From Synechococcus sp. CPC35 (GTDB taxonomy: Bacteria; Cyanobacteriota; Cyanobacteriia; PCC-6307; Cyanobiaceae), in the NCBI GenBank assembly GCA_002684175.1, contig NYUU01000131.1:1-7216 (forward strand): 7,216 nt of DNA. The letters run 5' to 3'. The position numbers were made by a program, and so were the translations under genes. This document shows, one piece after another, positions 5,409-7,216 of this stretch. Position 1 is the stretch's first letter. Every line of letters starts with the position of its first letter. The notes under the pieces are model-generated. The model searched no databases, was not told the DNA's origin, and saw only the letters and a program-made list of their open reading frames with translations.

Positions 5409-5573
5409 TCAGAGGCGTCGTTGTTCCTCAACCCGCAGCGTCTCGTAGGCATTCCAGAGCCCTTCGACGTCTGAGCAGATCGAATCCCTTGTACAGACGC
5501 GGTATCGGCCCTGGCCGATGGCATCGATGGTTGATCCTTTTGATGTGGCACAGATGCGGCTGAAAAAAGTCAT
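5409..5573 (-). CDS. Hypothetical soluble protein, 54 aa
   Basis: The frame starts at ATG 5573 and ends in TGA at 5409, with an in-frame stop nine codons upstream and no other start. The product begins MTFFSRICATSKGSTIDAIG, continues with a beta-like GRYRVCTRD segment and ends in an amphipathic helix (DVEGLWNAYETLRVEEQRRL, residues 35-54). Cys8, Cys27 and Cys33 are spread along it. Codon third positions are C/G-biased like the neighbouring genes, and the C-terminal helix is unlike a chance frame. It converges on the SDR gene and is divergent from the J-protein gene. A 42-codon + frame starting at 5527 overlaps it and looks weaker. Function unknown. Confidence 0.6.
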   Translation of the reverse strand: MTFFSRICATSKGSTIDAIGQGRYRVCTRDSICSDVEGLWNAYETLRVEEQRRL

Positions 5574-5778
5574 CGGTGTCAGTTGGCCTGATTCTGTCTA
5601 TGTCTTCGCGTGTTCCTCTCGGCAGAGGATTTCGAAAATGAAATCACTCTCCTGAGATAAAAATAGGTGGTTTTTTTGTGTTTTCGACCTTGTTTTCAAC
5701 CGTTGTTCAGGGGCATCAGGATCGGTGTGATCGCTTTGAGACCTGTCGCCTTACATTGATTCGGCAGCAGCGGTGGTC

Positions 5779-6573
5779 ATGGGTTTCGATCCCCGCCAGC
5801 AGCAGCGAGTCACCACCAACGTCGACAGTCTGCTTGCAGAGAACGACGCATTGCGGCGTGAAGTTCAGCGTCTGAACCGCGAACTGGATCGTCTGCGGCA
5901 GCGCGATCAGCGGGACAGCAACCAAAGCCAGTCATCGACCGGAACCCCCAGAAGAATCACCGATGGGCAGGTGTTGCGGTGGGGGCAGGCTCTGGCACGG
6001 CAACCCGGCTGGATCGGGCTGCAGAGCGATGGTTTGGAGAGGCTGATCGAGCGGCTCAACAGCAGCGGATTTCCTTCCCGGCTCACTCTGCAGCAGCGCC
6101 TGAATCGACTGGTGAGTGGACTGGGAACGGATCTGATGGCGGCCCTGGCCTCATCTCCCAGGAAGACACGTGGGGCAGTGCAGGCCGCCTTCGCGCTTTA
6201 TGGGGTTCGTGCCAGTGAGTGGCTGGAGGAGGATCCACGCCGTGTGGTGATGGACCTCTGCCGGCGTCAGGAGCTGGATGCCGACAGTGGTGGGGCAGGA
6301 CAAACGGAAGAGACCAGACGTGGGCGTCGCACCCGCACTGATCGGCGCAGTACTGATCGGCGCGGCAGTGATCGGCGCAGTCCCCATCGTGATGTCGGCC
6401 CGGGGGGGGCACGATCAGAGGCTCTGAAGGTGCTTGGGCTGGAGCCGGGTGCAACGCAGCAGATGATCCGAAAGGCCTACCGGCGATTGGTGAAACAGCA
6501 CCATCCGGATGTCGGAGGCTCCAAGGCCGCCTTCCGACGGGTTCATGAGGCATATCAGCTTCTTCTGGGTTGA
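5779..6573 (+). CDS. J-domain protein with N-terminal coiled coil, 264 aa
   Basis: The C-terminus is a compact J-domain (about residues 214-264): ALKVLGL, the helix-II segment RKAYRRLVKQ, the HPD motif at His242-Pro243-Asp244, and helix III FRRVHEAYQLLLG. HPD stimulates the ATPase of Hsp70/DnaK, so this is a class III (J-only) co-chaperone. The N-terminus has a coiled coil (about 15-45, SLLAENDALRREVQRLNREL). The middle (about 60-168) is an alpha-helical domain I do not recognise, probably the client or location module. Residues 176-206 are a basic linker with three copies of [ST]DRR[SG]. I chose ATG 5779. GTG 5773 in frame would add two residues. Neither has a clear Shine-Dalgarno sequence. 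No membrane segment. The gene converges on the truncated hydrolase with a 16-bp gap and no terminator. Confidence 0.85.
   Translation: MGFDPRQQQRVTTNVDSLLAENDALRREVQRLNRELDRLRQRDQRDSNQSQSSTGTPRRITDGQVLRWGQALARQPGWIGLQSDGLERLIERLNSSGFPSRLTLQQRLNRLVSGLGTDLMAALASSPRKTRGAVQAAFALYGVRASEWLEEDPRRVVMDLCRRQELDADSGGAGQTEETRRGRRTRTDRRSTDRRGSDRRSPHRDVGPGGARSEALKVLGLEPGATQQMIRKAYRRLVKQHHPDVGGSKAAFRRVHEAYQLLLG
6337..6381 (+). repeat. Three 15-bp tandem repeats inside the J-protein gene
   Basis: The core TGATCGGCGC recurs at 6339, 6354 and 6369, a period of exactly 15 bp, so each copy encodes five residues in frame: TDRRS, TDRRG, SDRRS. Copy number could change without breaking the frame. It lies in the basic linker before the J-domain. 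Confidence 0.8.
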
Positions 6574-6589
6574 GTTCCGGTCTGTGCGA

Positions 6590-7186
6590 TCAGGCATCGC
6601 GCCAGCTGTTCCGGCTGCGACAGGCCAGATAGTGCCTCGGGCAGGAGAGCGCGCTCAGATCGAAGCGACACGGATCGAGGTAGATGGCCAGAGGTTGTGG
6701 TGTGAGAAGACTCTGAAAGTGTCTGGCCCTTGCATCGTCCAGGTCATGGAAGAACAGATTTCGGCTCATCCCGGGAGTCAGGTTGATGCTTCGTTCCGGT
6801 GATGCCTCAGCCAGCTCGACATACATCTGCCGTCGGCTCTCGGGGATCTGGTCAATGCCTTTTTCGCCGCGTTTCAGAACCAGTGCCGCTACCAGGATCA
6901 ACCGTTCGATCGGAGCTGGGTCATGCTCAAAAGCTCGGGCGATGGCGATACCGGCCAGGGAATGGCCAACCAGCACCGGTGCGCAATCGTCCTTCTGCTT
7001 CAGATGTGTGCGGATCGCTGCGGCGTAGTCGTCAAGCCTGACCTTCCCCCTGGGTGTGGCATCCCGGCCGTGACCGGGCAGATCAAAGCTGACGGCGTGA
7101 TGCCCCAGTTGTTCAAGATGGCTTGCACAGTCGCTCCAGCACCAGGCGCCGTGGGCGCCGCCGTGCACAAGCACGAAGGTTGTCAT
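6590..7186 (-). pseudogene. Alpha/beta hydrolase, C-terminally truncated (198 aa)
   Basis: The N-terminal two thirds are a normal alpha/beta hydrolase of the plant methylesterase/hydroxynitrile-lyase-like type: HGGAHGAWCW at 8-17 (oxyanion-hole region), DLPGHG at 35-40 and the nucleophile elbow GHSLAG with Ser76. Relatives are about 230-260 aa and place the catalytic Asp after a PR-x-Y-[IL]-x-C strand and the His about 25-30 residues further on. Here the protein reaches PRHYLAC (183-189), then reads CRSRNSWRDA and stops at 6590. Neither the Asp nor the His can be found. An alternative frame from 6638 to 6555 gives a protein-like tail (QPEQLARCLIAQTGTQP) but also stops early, inside the end of the J-protein gene. 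I infer a frameshift plus 3' loss, so it is probably inactive. Start ATG 7186 has no strong Shine-Dalgarno sequence. Confidence 0.75.
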
Positions 7187-7216
7187 GGCTGGGGAATGGT
7201 TTTGTCCAGTCTGCGC

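Noticed and set aside
5527..5655. 42-codon + frame starting MVDPFDVAQ
   Set aside because: It overlaps the 54-aa minus gene, which has better codon bias and a more protein-like C-terminal helix. It has no Shine-Dalgarno sequence.
6337..6381. Possible CRISPR-like or intergenic repeat array
   Set aside because: The 15-bp repeats are in frame inside a coding gene, have no spacers and encode a five-residue repeat.
6083..6553. 156-aa minus frame opposite the J-protein gene
   Set aside because: Its Pro/His/Arg-rich composition is that of the antisense of a GC-rich gene. The + strand has an unmistakable J-domain.

Overview
The window looks like an accessory stretch of a marine picocyanobacterial chromosome (Synechococcus/Cyanobium type). 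This is inferred from moderate GC, from a MIF-like tautomerase with a cyanobacterial C-terminus, from a C-terminal J-domain protein, and from many very small hypothetical proteins. No rRNA, tRNA, insertion sequence, integrase or CRISPR array was recognised. No taxonomic marker is present, so the assignment is tentative.

Layout. Positions 1-430 hold small membrane-protein candidates, the best being a 60-aa single-span protein on + (241-423). Positions 432-840 hold two tandem minus-strand genes for 52-aa and 61-aa proteins that are clearly paralogous and share an NblA-like N-terminal pattern. Positions 841-1580 are gene-poor, with several weak small ORFs, one plausible 78-aa + gene and an AT-rich island. 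Positions 1584-2022 carry two small minus-strand genes (31 and 59 aa). Positions 2189-3637 (-) encode a 482-aa GH57-type glycoside hydrolase. Divergent from it is a MIF/phenylpyruvate tautomerase gene (3808-4146, +). A 507-nt gap follows, containing a hairpin cluster that ends in an oligo-T run on the minus strand (a possible small RNA). An SDR-family oxidoreductase lies at 4654-5319 (+), preceded by a 16-codon ORF that overlaps its start in TGATG. A 54-aa minus gene (5409-5573) is divergent from a 264-aa J-domain protein (5779-6573, +). The J-protein gene converges on a C-terminally shortened alpha/beta hydrolase (6590-7186, -).

The genes alternate strand and do not form one operon. No common pathway can be read from them. 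The GH57 protein points to alpha-glucan metabolism, the SDR, tautomerase and hydrolase to small-molecule chemistry, and the J-protein to Hsp70 partnering. The observations most worth following are the tandem NblA-like pair, the candidate minus-strand RNA at about 4181-4261, the short coupled ORF before the SDR gene, and the broken hydrolase.
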